Positions 1 to 5,015 are shown, numbered from the stretch's first letter. The stretch: 5,015 bases of DNA from Clostridia bacterium (GCA_018333845.1 JAGXSK010000066.1:1-5015), one strand, 5' to 3'. Numbers and translations: made by a program. Notes: a model not told the origin generated them from the sequence alone.

Positions 1-2
1 TA

Positions 3-326
3 AAGACTAATGGTGGAAATCGTTCTGGAATAGCCATTGGACAGGTTGATTGGGCTGGTAACGTTCATTGTGATCAATTTACTCAAAATCATACCTTTGG
101 CAACGTAAAGGAAAGAAAATTTGCTGATATTTGGACAGATGTCTCCCATCCTATTTTAGGCGGTTTAAAAAACAGGAAACCTCTTTTAAAGGGGAGATGT
201 GGTATATGTCCAAAAGTAGATATGTGTAATGGTAACTTTAGAGCACGTGCAGAGGCAGTAACAGGTGATTTTTGGGAAACAGATCCTGCATGTTATTTGT
301 CAGATAAGGAGTTAGGGTTGAAGTAA
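3..326 (+). CDS. ahbC: AhbC/NirJ1-like radical SAM protein, C-terminal fragment (5' end outside window)
   Basis: The reading frame is open from the window edge and gives 107 residues before TAA. I see a SPASM/twitch-type auxiliary iron-sulfur region: Cys23 (NVHCDQF), then Cys66-x2-Cys69-x5-Cys75 followed by NGNFRARAEAVTGD, and a final Cys97 in DPACYLSDKELG. The tail DPACYL(T/S)D-E-G is what I recall for the NirJ/AhbC family. AhbC removes the C2 and C7 acetate groups of 12,18-didecarboxysiroheme to give Fe-coproporphyrin III in the cytoplasm; NirJ acts on the same tetrapyrrole in heme d1 synthesis. Its place beside hemB, a second radical SAM gene and two siroheme decarboxylase genes supports AhbC. 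The N-terminal CX3CX2C radical SAM motif lies upstream, so the catalytic domain cannot be checked. In place of the GGC of its paralogue at 1343 it reads NGN after the third cysteine. It ends 30 bases before hemB. Family assignment is strong; the choice of AhbC over NirJ is inferred. Confidence 0.85.
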   Translation, partial: KTNGGNRSGIAIGQVDWAGNVHCDQFTQNHTFGNVKERKFADIWTDVSHPILGGLKNRKPLLKGRCGICPKVDMCNGNFRARAEAVTGDFWETDPACYLSDKELGLK

Positions 327-337
327 TTTTTAAAAAG

Positions 338-350
338 CTGTAAAGGGGGA
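338..350 (+). promoter_or_regulatory. Strong ribosome binding site of hemB, with CTGTAAAGGGG string
   Basis: AAAGGGGGA lies 6 bases before the hemB ATG at 357 and pairs well with the 16S 3' end through one G-U wobble. The preceding CTGT makes an 11-base string (CTGTAAAGGGG) that recurs before two other starts in this operon. Confidence 0.8.
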
Positions 351-356
351 AGCACA

Positions 357-1340
357 ATGTTTCCAACTGTTAGACCACGCAGGCTAAGGGAGAATTCAAT
401 CTTGCGAAAAATGGTCAGGGAGACCTCTCTCTCTCTTCATGACCTGGTATTGCCTGTATTTGTAACCCATGGAAAAAATGTAAAAAATCCCATAAAATCA
501 ATGCCTGGTATACATCAATTATCGGTTGATATGCTATTATATGAAGCTGAAGAGGCTGTTGAGTTGGGCATCCCATCTGTAATTATTTTTGGAATCCCAA
601 AATCAAAGGATCCCAGGGGACTAGAGGCTTATGCAGATGATGGCATAGTTCAAAGGGCGGTAATGTCTCTAAAGAAAGAGTTTCCTAATTTACTTGTTAT
701 AACAGATGTTTGTATGTGTGAGTTTACTGATCATGGACACTGCGGCATTGTCAGCCATGGAAAGGTTCTAAATGACCCTACCTTGGGCTATCTAGCCAGG
801 ATAGCTCTATCACAATGTCAGGCCGGTGCTGATATGGTTGCTCCCTCTGATATGATGGACGGTAGGGTGGGGGCCATTCGCAAGGAGCTTGATGCCAATG
901 GTTTTGAAAAAATTCCCATCATGTCATATGCTGCCAAATATGCTTCCAAATTTTATGGCCCCTTTAGAGATGCAGCTGGTTCTGCACCACAGTTTGGAGA
1001 CAGGAAAAGCTATCAGATGGACCCGGCCAATGCCAGGGAGGCACTAAGGGAAGTTGAACTTGATATAAAAGAGGGAGCAGACATTGTAATGGTCAAGCCA
1101 GCCATGGCATATATGGATATTATTAAGAGAGTTAAAGAGACTTTCAATTATCCTGTGGGTGCTTATAATGTTAGTGGAGAGTATGCCATGGTAAAGGCTG
1201 CCGCTGCCCAGGGATGGATTGATGAAAAGGGAGTTGTTTTAGAAACCCTCATGGGCATGAAACGAGCTGGAGCAGATATTATATTAACTTATCATGCCAA
1301 GGATGCAGCACGTTGGCTGAATGACTGTAAAGGGGGCTAA
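357..1340 (+). CDS. hemB: Porphobilinogen synthase (5-aminolevulinate dehydratase), zinc type
   Basis: HemB condenses two 5-aminolevulinate molecules to porphobilinogen, the first common step towards siroheme and heme, as a cytoplasmic TIM-barrel homo-oligomer. The 327-residue product is full length for the family (about 320-340). It starts with the typical FPTVRPRRLR segment. The zinc site is seen as DVCMCEFTDHGHC (Cys119, Cys121, Cys129), so this is the Zn enzyme rather than the Asp-rich Mg type. The two active-site lysines are Lys194 (YAAKYASKFYGPFRDA) and the Schiff-base Lys247 (MVKPAMAYMD), close to E. coli numbering. REVELDIKEGAD at 231-242 is where bacterial enzymes carry the allosteric Mg-binding Glu. 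The ATG at 357 is set by a strong SD site and the conserved N-terminus. It sits between two radical SAM genes of the Ahb pathway, 2 bases before the next start, so the pair is probably translationally coupled. Nothing is missing or truncated. Confidence 0.98.
   Translation: MFPTVRPRRLRENSILRKMVRETSLSLHDLVLPVFVTHGKNVKNPIKSMPGIHQLSVDMLLYEAEEAVELGIPSVIIFGIPKSKDPRGLEAYADDGIVQRAVMSLKKEFPNLLVITDVCMCEFTDHGHCGIVSHGKVLNDPTLGYLARIALSQCQAGADMVAPSDMMDGRVGAIRKELDANGFEKIPIMSYAAKYASKFYGPFRDAAGSAPQFGDRKSYQMDPANAREALREVELDIKEGADIVMVKPAMAYMDIIKRVKETFNYPVGAYNVSGEYAMVKAAAAQGWIDEKGVVLETLMGMKRAGADIILTYHAKDAARWLNDCKGG
1325..1336 (+). promoter_or_regulatory. Ribosome binding site of the AhbD/NirJ2 gene, inside the end of hemB
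   Basis: AAAGGGGG at 1329-1336 ends 6 bases before the ATG at 1343 and is embedded in the last hemB codons (Cys-Lys-Gly-Gly-stop). It is preceded by CTGT, giving the same CTGTAAAGGGGG string as before hemB. Confidence 0.8.
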
Positions 1341-1342
1341 AA

Positions 1343-2335
1343 ATGATAGTGTCCTGGAATTCTACAAATCAATGCAACATGTTTTGTGATCACTGCTATA
1401 GAGACGCAGGTGCCAAGGCAGATATGGAATTATCTACCCAGGAGGCCAAGAAAATGCTGGATGAAATCTCCCAGGCTGGCTTTAAGATAATGATTTTTAG
1501 CGGCGGTGAGCCTCTAATGAGAGATGACATAGTAGAGTTAGTAAAATATGCAGCAGACCTTGGTTTACGTCCTGTGTTTGGTACTAATGGTACCCTTATA
1601 ACTAAAGACCTTGCAAAAAAATTAAAGGATGCAGGAGCAATGGGCATTGGCATAAGCCTTGACAGTATGGATCCCCAAAAGCATGACAGGCTTCGTAAAT
1701 ATGAGGGAGCCTGGGCAGAGGCTGTTAGGGGCATGCAGAATTGTAAAGAGGTTGGTTTGCCTTTTCAAATCCACACAACAGTAATGGATTGGAATAAAGA
1801 CGAGATAGAAGCATTAACTGATTTTGCCGTAGAAATTGGAGCCGTTGCCCATCACATCTTTTTCCTGGTACCAACAGGAAGGGCAGTTAATATTGAACAG
1901 GAAAGCCTAAGAGCCAGAGAATATGAGGAACTTCTAAATAGAATACAAGACAAGGCTGATAAAGTAGATATAGAAATAAAGCCTACATGTGCACCCCAAT
2001 TTATGAGAATCGCCAGGCAAAAAGGACAAAAGGTAAGGTTTGGAAGGGGTTGTCTGGCGGGAACATCCTATTGTATCATCAGTCCCAGGGGAGATGTGCA
2101 GCCTTGTGCTTATTTGAATATAGCAGTTGGTAATGTAAAAGATAAACCTTTTAATCTTATCTGGGAAGAAAGTGATATCTTTAAAGAGCTAAGAACCATG
2201 AATTACAGTGGTGGATGTGGAGAATGTGAATTTAAAAAGGTATGCGGCGGATGCCGTGCTAGAGCATACTTTTATCACGGAAGCTTTATGGCAGAGGAGC
2301 CCTGGTGTTTATATCACGGGAGGACTGGTATTTAA
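1343..2335 (+). CDS. ahbD: AhbD/NirJ2-like radical SAM/SPASM protein, probable heme b synthase
   Basis: A 330-residue radical SAM protein. The N-terminal motif Cys11-x3-Cys15-x2-Cys18 (CNMFCDHC) binds the SAM-cleaving 4Fe-4S cluster; GGEP at 54-57 contacts the SAM amino group; GISLDS at 102-107 fits a TIM-barrel strand. The C-terminal SPASM-type region holds Cys237, Cys244, Cys255, then Cys292-x2-Cys295-x5-Cys301-x2-Cys304 followed by RARA, and a last Cys322, enough ligands for at least one auxiliary cluster. TCAPQF at 215-220 also recalls AhbD/NirJ-type proteins. AhbD oxidatively decarboxylates the two propionates of Fe-coproporphyrin III to vinyls, giving heme b. In heliobacteria-type genomes this orthologue is called NirJ2 and was once assigned to heme d1. 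Full heme operon context without d1 genes makes heme b synthase the better guess. Its ATG is 2 bases after the hemB stop, and its stop codon abuts the ahbA ATG. The family is certain; the exact reaction is inferred. Confidence 0.88.
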   Translation: MIVSWNSTNQCNMFCDHCYRDAGAKADMELSTQEAKKMLDEISQAGFKIMIFSGGEPLMRDDIVELVKYAADLGLRPVFGTNGTLITKDLAKKLKDAGAMGIGISLDSMDPQKHDRLRKYEGAWAEAVRGMQNCKEVGLPFQIHTTVMDWNKDEIEALTDFAVEIGAVAHHIFFLVPTGRAVNIEQESLRAREYEELLNRIQDKADKVDIEIKPTCAPQFMRIARQKGQKVRFGRGCLAGTSYCIISPRGDVQPCAYLNIAVGNVKDKPFNLIWEESDIFKELRTMNYSGGCGECEFKKVCGGCRARAYFYHGSFMAEEPWCLYHGRTGI

Positions 2336-2806
2336 ATGGATGCTATTAATCACAGGTTATTAGAAATAATTCAGGATGGGTTTCCAATTTCGCCAGAGCC
2401 TTACAAGGACATGGCCATGTCTTTAGGGGTTTCGGAAGAGGAGATAATAGACAGAATTAGGAAACTTCAAAATCAGGGAATTATACGCAGACTCGGTGCA
2501 ATTTTTGATTCGCGAAAACTGGGATATAAAAGCACCCTTTGTGCAATGAAGGTACCCAAGGACCAGATTGCACACGTGGCAGAGATTGTCAACTCTTATC
2601 CTGGCGTTACTCACAACTACCTTAGAGAACACGAATACAACATGTGGTTTACTCTGATTGCACCTTCCAAGGAACGCATTGATAAGATTTGCACTGAAAT
2701 AATTCTACAAAGTGGAATACATGAACTAATGCAGCTTCCTGCCAAAAGGTTCTTTAAAATAAAGGTAAAATTTTCTGTAAAGGGGAAAAGTACATGCTCT
2801 CTATAA
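2336..2806 (+). CDS. ahbA: Siroheme decarboxylase, alpha-type subunit (Lrp/AsnC fold)
   Basis: AhbA and AhbB form the siroheme decarboxylase that removes CO2 from the C12 and C18 acetates of siroheme, giving 12,18-didecarboxysiroheme. The 156-residue protein has an N-terminal Lrp/AsnC-like winged helix-turn-helix (about 1-50), then IIRRLGAIFDSRKLGY (49-64) and a C-terminal RAM-like domain with VTHNYLREHEYNMWFTL (91-107). The RR-GA...R--GY and HNY-R...YN-WFT signatures mark NirD/AhbA-type decarboxylases rather than true Lrp regulators. The ATG immediately follows the upstream stop; its SD is GGGAGG at 2318-2323 inside the upstream gene, with a rather long 12-base spacer. The 3' end overlaps ahbB by 13 bases. 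It is a paralogue of ahbB with motifs at matching residue numbers. The family is secure; which subunit is called A or B is by similarity only. Automatic annotation may wrongly call this a transcription factor. Confidence 0.9.
   Translation: MDAINHRLLEIIQDGFPISPEPYKDMAMSLGVSEEEIIDRIRKLQNQGIIRRLGAIFDSRKLGYKSTLCAMKVPKDQIAHVAEIVNSYPGVTHNYLREHEYNMWFTLIAPSKERIDKICTEIILQSGIHELMQLPAKRFFKIKVKFSVKGKSTCSL
2775..2785 (+). promoter_or_regulatory. Ribosome binding site of ahbB, inside the end of ahbA
   Basis: AAAGGGG at 2779-2785 lies 8 bases before the ATG at 2794 and fixes that start. With the preceding CTGT it is the third CTGTAAAGGGG copy. It lies within ahbA codons but in a different reading phase from the copy at the end of hemB. 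Confidence 0.75.
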
Positions 2807-3267
2807 TAGATATTAAGATAATAAAGGAGCTGCAAAAGAATCTTCCCCTTGTTAGTAAGCCCTATAAAGAAATAGCCGCAAAAGTAGGAATTACTGAGGA
2901 AGAACTCTTGAATAAAATTAAAATCATGAAGGAAAAGGGCTATATACGAAGAGTAGGCGCAGCTCTCAGGCACAGAGAAATGGGCATAGATGCCAATGCA
3001 ATGATTGTCTGGGAGGTTCCTGAAGAAGACTGTGAAAGAGTAGGCAAGGCAATTGCCGCTTTCCCCCAGGTTACCCATTGTTATCAAAGACCAACTAAAA
3101 AGGATTGGCCCTTTACTATTTTTGCCATGATTCATTTTCCTACCAGGCAGGAATGTGAAGAAATGGCCAAGAAAATTTCCAAGGAAATAGGGGAGCATTA
3201 TCCCTATCAACTCCTCTTTAGTTCTCAAGAGCTAAAAAAAACAAGCATGAAGTATTTTCTAGAATAA
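2794..3267 (+). CDS. ahbB: Siroheme decarboxylase, beta-type subunit (Lrp/AsnC fold)
   Basis: This 157-residue partner of AhbA acts in siroheme decarboxylation. It has an N-terminal winged helix-turn-helix of Lrp type (about 1-50), then YIRRVGAALRHREMG (50-64), VTHCYQRP (93-100), DWPFTIFAMIH (104-114) and the tail SSQELKKTSMKYF (143-155). HCY-R, WP--(L/I)F-MIH and the KKTSM-YF tail are features I associate with AhbB/NirL-type subunits and are not expected in amino-acid-responsive Lrp proteins. Alignment with AhbA is almost residue for residue through position 64, which supports origin by gene duplication. The ATG at 2794 has a well placed SD and overlaps the ahbA end by 13 bases, suggesting coupled, near-equal synthesis of the two subunits. 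It ends with tandem TAA codons (3265-3270), 24 bases before hemL. The family is secure; subunit naming is by similarity. Confidence 0.9.
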   Translation: MLSIIDIKIIKELQKNLPLVSKPYKEIAAKVGITEEELLNKIKIMKEKGYIRRVGAALRHREMGIDANAMIVWEVPEEDCERVGKAIAAFPQVTHCYQRPTKKDWPFTIFAMIHFPTRQECEEMAKKISKEIGEHYPYQLLFSSQELKKTSMKYFLE

Positions 3268-3274
3268 TAAATAT

Positions 3275-3283
3275 GGAAAGGGG
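3275..3283 (+). promoter_or_regulatory. Ribosome binding site that decides the TTG start of hemL
   Basis: GGAAAGGGG ends 8 bases before the TTG at 3292. The next in-frame ATG, at 3319, has no SD and would cut off the conserved N-terminal KLSRSKEMF segment, so TTG is the better start. Confidence 0.8.
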
Positions 3284-3291
3284 TTATTAAT

Positions 3292-4587
3292 TTGCTTAAG
3301 CTATCCCGCTCTAAAGAAATGTTTGATGAGGCACAAAAATACATACCGGGTGGCGTTAACAGCCCAGTTCGCGCTTTTAAATCAGTTAAGATGGACCCGC
3401 CTTTTATTGCCAGGGGAAATGGCCCATATATTTACGACGAAGATGGAAATAGCTACATAGATTATGTGGCTTCCTGGGGACCTTTAATTCTGGGCCACTG
3501 CCATCCTGAGGTTAAAGATGCACTGCAGCATTGTCTAGAAATTGGAACTAGCTTTGGAGCACCTACAGAGTTGGAAACCAAGATGGCCAAGCTTATTATT
3601 GATTGCGTACCTTCCATTGAAATGGTTAGAATGGTTAATTCAGGGACAGAGGCAACAATGAGTGCCTTGAGATTAGCACGGGGATATACTGGCAGAGATA
3701 AGATAGTTAAATTTGAGGGATGCTATCATGGCCATGCTGATTTTTTATTAATAAAGGCAGGCTCTGGTGCCCTGACCCACGGAGTGCCAACAAGTCCAGG
3801 TGTTCCTAATAATACCGCCCTAAACACAATAACAGCCCCCTTTAATGACCTGGAAACACTAGCAAAGATTTTTGACCAGGAAGGCGAGAATATTGCTGCA
3901 GTCATATTAGAACCTGTGCCAGGCAATATGGGATGTATTCCGCCAGCTGATGGATATCTTGAGGAGGTTCGCAAGCTTACTGAAAAGTATGGCATTTTGT
4001 TAATATTTGACGAGGTAATGACAGGATTTCGACTGTCTCTAGGGGGAGCACAGACTCTTTATAGTATTACACCAGATCTTACCTGTCTAGGAAAGATTAT
4101 TGGTGGAGGCCTCCCCGTAGGCGCATATGGAGGCAGGAAGGAGATAATGGAAAAGATATCTCCTTTAGGTCCTGTTTATCAAGCTGGAACCCTATCTGGA
4201 AATCCCCTGGCAATGACTGCCGGATACACTAGTTTAAAAATTCTTTCAAGAGATGGAGTTTATGATGAACTGGAAGAAAAGTCTGCTGAACTTGCTGCTG
4301 GTATGGAAGAAGCCGCCAGATCAGCAGGGACAGAAGTATATTTTACAAGGGTAGGCAGTATGTTTTCAGCATTTTTTACTGCCCAGGAGGTCACTGACTT
4401 CCAAAGTGCGGCAACCTCTAATATTGATAAGTTTGTTGCTTTCTTTAAAACCCTCCTTGCAGAGGGTGTGTATATAGCACCATCTCAATTTGAAGCAGGG
4501 TTCATGTCACTTGTCCATGAAAACAGGGAAATTGAAAAAACCATAGAAGCTTCTTTTAAGGCATTCAAGGCAGCAGCAAGAGCATAA
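3292..4587 (+). CDS. hemL: Glutamate-1-semialdehyde 2,1-aminomutase
   Basis: HemL converts glutamate-1-semialdehyde to 5-aminolevulinate, the last step of the C5 route from glutamyl-tRNA, and so feeds HemB encoded in the same operon. It is a cytoplasmic PLP enzyme of the class-III aminotransferase fold. The 431-residue length is standard. Visible motifs are IPGGVNSPVRAF (18-29), the PLP phosphate-binding NSGTEATMSALRLARG (116-131), GCYHGHADF (143-151), FDEVMTGFR (239-247, with Asp240 contacting the PLP ring nitrogen), and LGKIIGGGLPVGAYGG (266-281), where Lys268 forms the PLP Schiff base. AGTLSGNPLAM (298-308) completes the active site at the dimer interface. The start is TTG, supported by SD and N-terminal conservation. 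This is the last gene of the operon, 24 bases after ahbB and followed by an intrinsic terminator. It implies that this organism makes aminolevulinate by the C5 pathway, with hemA elsewhere. No anomalies were seen. Confidence 0.98.
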   Translation: MLKLSRSKEMFDEAQKYIPGGVNSPVRAFKSVKMDPPFIARGNGPYIYDEDGNSYIDYVASWGPLILGHCHPEVKDALQHCLEIGTSFGAPTELETKMAKLIIDCVPSIEMVRMVNSGTEATMSALRLARGYTGRDKIVKFEGCYHGHADFLLIKAGSGALTHGVPTSPGVPNNTALNTITAPFNDLETLAKIFDQEGENIAAVILEPVPGNMGCIPPADGYLEEVRKLTEKYGILLIFDEVMTGFRLSLGGAQTLYSITPDLTCLGKIIGGGLPVGAYGGRKEIMEKISPLGPVYQAGTLSGNPLAMTAGYTSLKILSRDGVYDELEEKSAELAAGMEEAARSAGTEVYFTRVGSMFSAFFTAQEVTDFQSAATSNIDKFVAFFKTLLAEGVYIAPSQFEAGFMSLVHENREIEKTIEASFKAFKAAARA

Positions 4588-4618
4588 CCTTGGATTAGCT
4601 AATTTAAGCTAGAGTTAT

Positions 4619-4650
4619 AGTGCTCGGTGATAATCCGAGCATTTTGTTTT
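4619..4650 (+). terminator. Intrinsic terminator of the heme operon
   Basis: A perfect 7-bp stem, TGCTCGG (4621-4627) with CCGAGCA (4635-4641), is closed by a 7-base loop and extendable by one G-U and one A-U pair at the base. It is followed by TTTTGTTTT. It begins 31 bases after the hemL stop. There is no A-rich tract on the 5' side, so it should act only on + strand transcripts. A weak TAGCT/AGCTA hairpin (4596-4611) lies just before it. Confidence 0.88.
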
Positions 4651-4748
4651 ATATACACTCAAGAAAAATTTTAAAAAATAACTGTTATATTTATCATGGT
4701 AATGGAAATAATACAAAGGCACACTCACTTCTTCATAGACCTCCTTGA

Positions 4749-4785
4749 GCTAAGGAACCTGGGGTATTACCTCGGGTTCTTTAGT
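4749..4785 (+). other. Long stem-loop of unknown function (possible RNA element)
   Basis: The segment folds into an uninterrupted 16-pair stem, 4749-4764 with 4770-4785, around the loop TATTA. Four of the pairs are G-U when read as + strand RNA (4749/4785, 4754/4780, 4760/4774, 4762/4772). On the - strand these would be A-C mismatches, so the fold fits + strand RNA better. No T-run follows it, so it is not a typical intrinsic terminator. A flanking inverted repeat, AATAATAC (4707-4714) and GTATTATT (4784-4791), could close a larger fold, competing with the two lowest pairs of the stem. I do not recognise it as a known riboswitch. Confidence 0.6.
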
Positions 4786-4831
4786 ATTATTATGGAAAAA
4801 ATCTTCAATAATTAAAGGAAAAGCATAGGTA

Positions 4832-4861
4832 TTGTCGAAAATTAGTGAAATATACTTTAAT
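4832..4861 (+). promoter_or_regulatory. Candidate promoter of the FtsA-like gene with a Spo0A-box-like site
   Basis: TTGTCG (4832-4837) as -35 and TTTAAT (4856-4861) as -10 are separated by 18 bases and would start a transcript near 4868, about 20 bases before the TTG start. The -35 is embedded in TTGTCGAA, which matches the Spo0A box core TGTCGAA. The promoter match is only moderate, and the heptamer could occur by chance. Confidence 0.4.
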
Positions 4862-4872
4862 AAGTTTTTAAT

Positions 4873-4882
4873 AAAGAGGTGA
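4873..4882 (+). promoter_or_regulatory. Ribosome binding site that decides the TTG start at 4888
   Basis: AAAGAGGTGA ends 5 bases before the TTG at 4888 and complements the 16S 3' end well apart from one base. No ATG or GTG in this frame lies nearby, so this site is the main support for the start. Confidence 0.75.
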
Positions 4883-4887
4883 ACAAA

Positions 4888-5015
4888 TTGAGAGATAAAA
4901 ATCTTTATTTCTCATTAGACGTGGGGACTCGTACTGTAGTAGGTACTGTTCTCGAAGAAAGAAATGAAAAATTTTATATATTAGCAGCTGAAATTGAAGA
5001 GCATAACACTCGCGC
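4888..5015 (+). CDS. FtsA/PilM-like actin-fold (ASKHA) protein, N-terminal fragment (3' end outside window)
   Basis: An open frame of 42 codons starts at TTG and continues past the window end. After a short polar start it reads LYFSLDVGTRTVVGTVLEE, the phosphate-1 motif of actin/Hsp70/sugar-kinase (ASKHA) ATPases (hydrophobic-D-x-G-T), then a second strand, FYILAAEIEEHNTR. LD(I/V)GTR-VVG followed by an E-H-R segment resembles the long FtsA-domain proteins annotated as cell division protein FtsA in Firmicutes, rather than classical FtsA (usually LDIGTSK). A role in division, envelope assembly or pilus-like machinery is therefore only a family-level guess. It lies after the hemL terminator, with its own candidate promoter, so it is probably a separate transcription unit unrelated to heme synthesis. 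MreB, PilM or EutJ-like proteins are alternatives that the missing part would separate. Confidence 0.75.
   Translation, partial: MRDKNLYFSLDVGTRTVVGTVLEERNEKFYILAAEIEEHNTR

Larger units (their letters stand above)
4588..4887. other. Intergenic region between the heme operon and the FtsA-like gene
   Basis: These 300 AT-rich bases contain no convincing gene. They hold, in order, the hemL terminator (4619-4650), a T/A-rich stretch (4651-4700) without a clear promoter, a foldable segment (4707-4791) with a long hairpin, a possible promoter with a 0A-box-like site (4832-4861), and the SD of the next gene. The only small open frame, 4696-4815, has no SD and coincides with the hairpin. No tRNA or recognised riboswitch was found by eye. 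Confidence 0.7.

Noticed and set aside
1396..1734. - strand open frame opposite the AhbD/NirJ2 gene
   Set aside because: It is a shadow of the radical SAM coding sequence, with no SD or family motif.
2617..3228. Long open frame on the - strand (203 codons) opposite the ahbA/ahbB junction
   Set aside because: It lies wholly antisense to two well supported genes, has no recognisable motif, and its cysteine- and phenylalanine-rich content looks like the reverse reading of AT-rich coding sequence.
2336..3267. ahbA and ahbB as Lrp/AsnC transcription regulators of the heme operon
   Set aside because: The fold is Lrp-like, but the siroheme decarboxylase motifs and operon position fit the enzyme far better; no operator-like repeat was seen.
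3726..3995. - strand open frame opposite hemL
   Set aside because: It is a shadow of conserved hemL codons; nothing supports expression.
4749..4785. The long hairpin read as a second terminator
   Set aside because: There is no T-run after it on either strand, and the operon already has a good terminator 100 bases upstream.
4696..4815. Small + strand ORF of 39 codons (ATG at 4696 or 4702) in the intergenic region
   Set aside because: It has no SD before either ATG, its middle part is the palindromic hairpin, and the product resembles nothing I know. A small peptide cannot be excluded but is not supported.
4816..4842. Possible sigma-H promoter (AGGAAAA followed by GAAAAT)
   Set aside because: The spacing (14 bases) and the -10 core (GAAAAT, not GAAT plus T/A) fit the consensus poorly.

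Overview
The window is the 3' part of an anaerobic heme (siroheme-dependent, Ahb) biosynthesis operon, read entirely on the + strand, followed by an intergenic region and the start of an unrelated cell-division/ASKHA-type gene. The AT-rich sequence, strong Shine-Dalgarno (SD) sites, TTG starts, an intergenic Spo0A-box-like heptamer and the gene order all suggest an anaerobic, possibly spore-forming Firmicute of the Clostridia/Peptococcaceae/heliobacterial kind. The order is NirJ1/AhbC-type radical SAM, hemB, NirJ2/AhbD-type radical SAM, two Lrp/AsnC-like siroheme decarboxylase subunits, then hemL. The genus cannot be named from this window.

Layout: 3-326 is the C-terminal end of an AhbC/NirJ1-like radical SAM protein cut by the window edge. 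It is followed by hemB (357-1340), the AhbD/NirJ2-like radical SAM gene (1343-2335), ahbA (2336-2806), ahbB (2794-3267, overlapping ahbA by 13 bases) and hemL (3292-4587, TTG start). Gaps are 30, 2, 0, -13 and 24 bases, so this is almost certainly one transcript; its promoter lies upstream of the window. An intrinsic terminator at 4619-4650 closes the operon. The 300-base gap 4588-4887 also holds a long hairpin, possibly part of a larger three-way-junction fold, and a candidate promoter with a 0A-box-like site. A TTG-started ORF at 4888 then encodes the N-terminus of an FtsA/PilM-like actin-fold protein and runs off the end.

How the genes fit together: HemL makes 5-aminolevulinate and HemB condenses two of these to porphobilinogen. 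The missing middle steps (HemC, HemD, siroheme synthesis) are not in the window. AhbA/AhbB decarboxylate siroheme to 12,18-didecarboxysiroheme, AhbC removes the acetate side chains to give Fe-coproporphyrin III, and AhbD converts the two propionates to vinyls to give heme b. Relatives of these genes are often labelled nirJ/nirD/nirL for heme d1, but nothing specific to d1 (nirS, nirF, nirC, nirN) is visible here.

The genes look ordinary for the pathway. The least explained sequence is the intergenic segment 4700-4890, and a CTGTAAAGGGG string recurs before three of the operon's start codons. I see no mobile element, CRISPR array, tRNA or rRNA.
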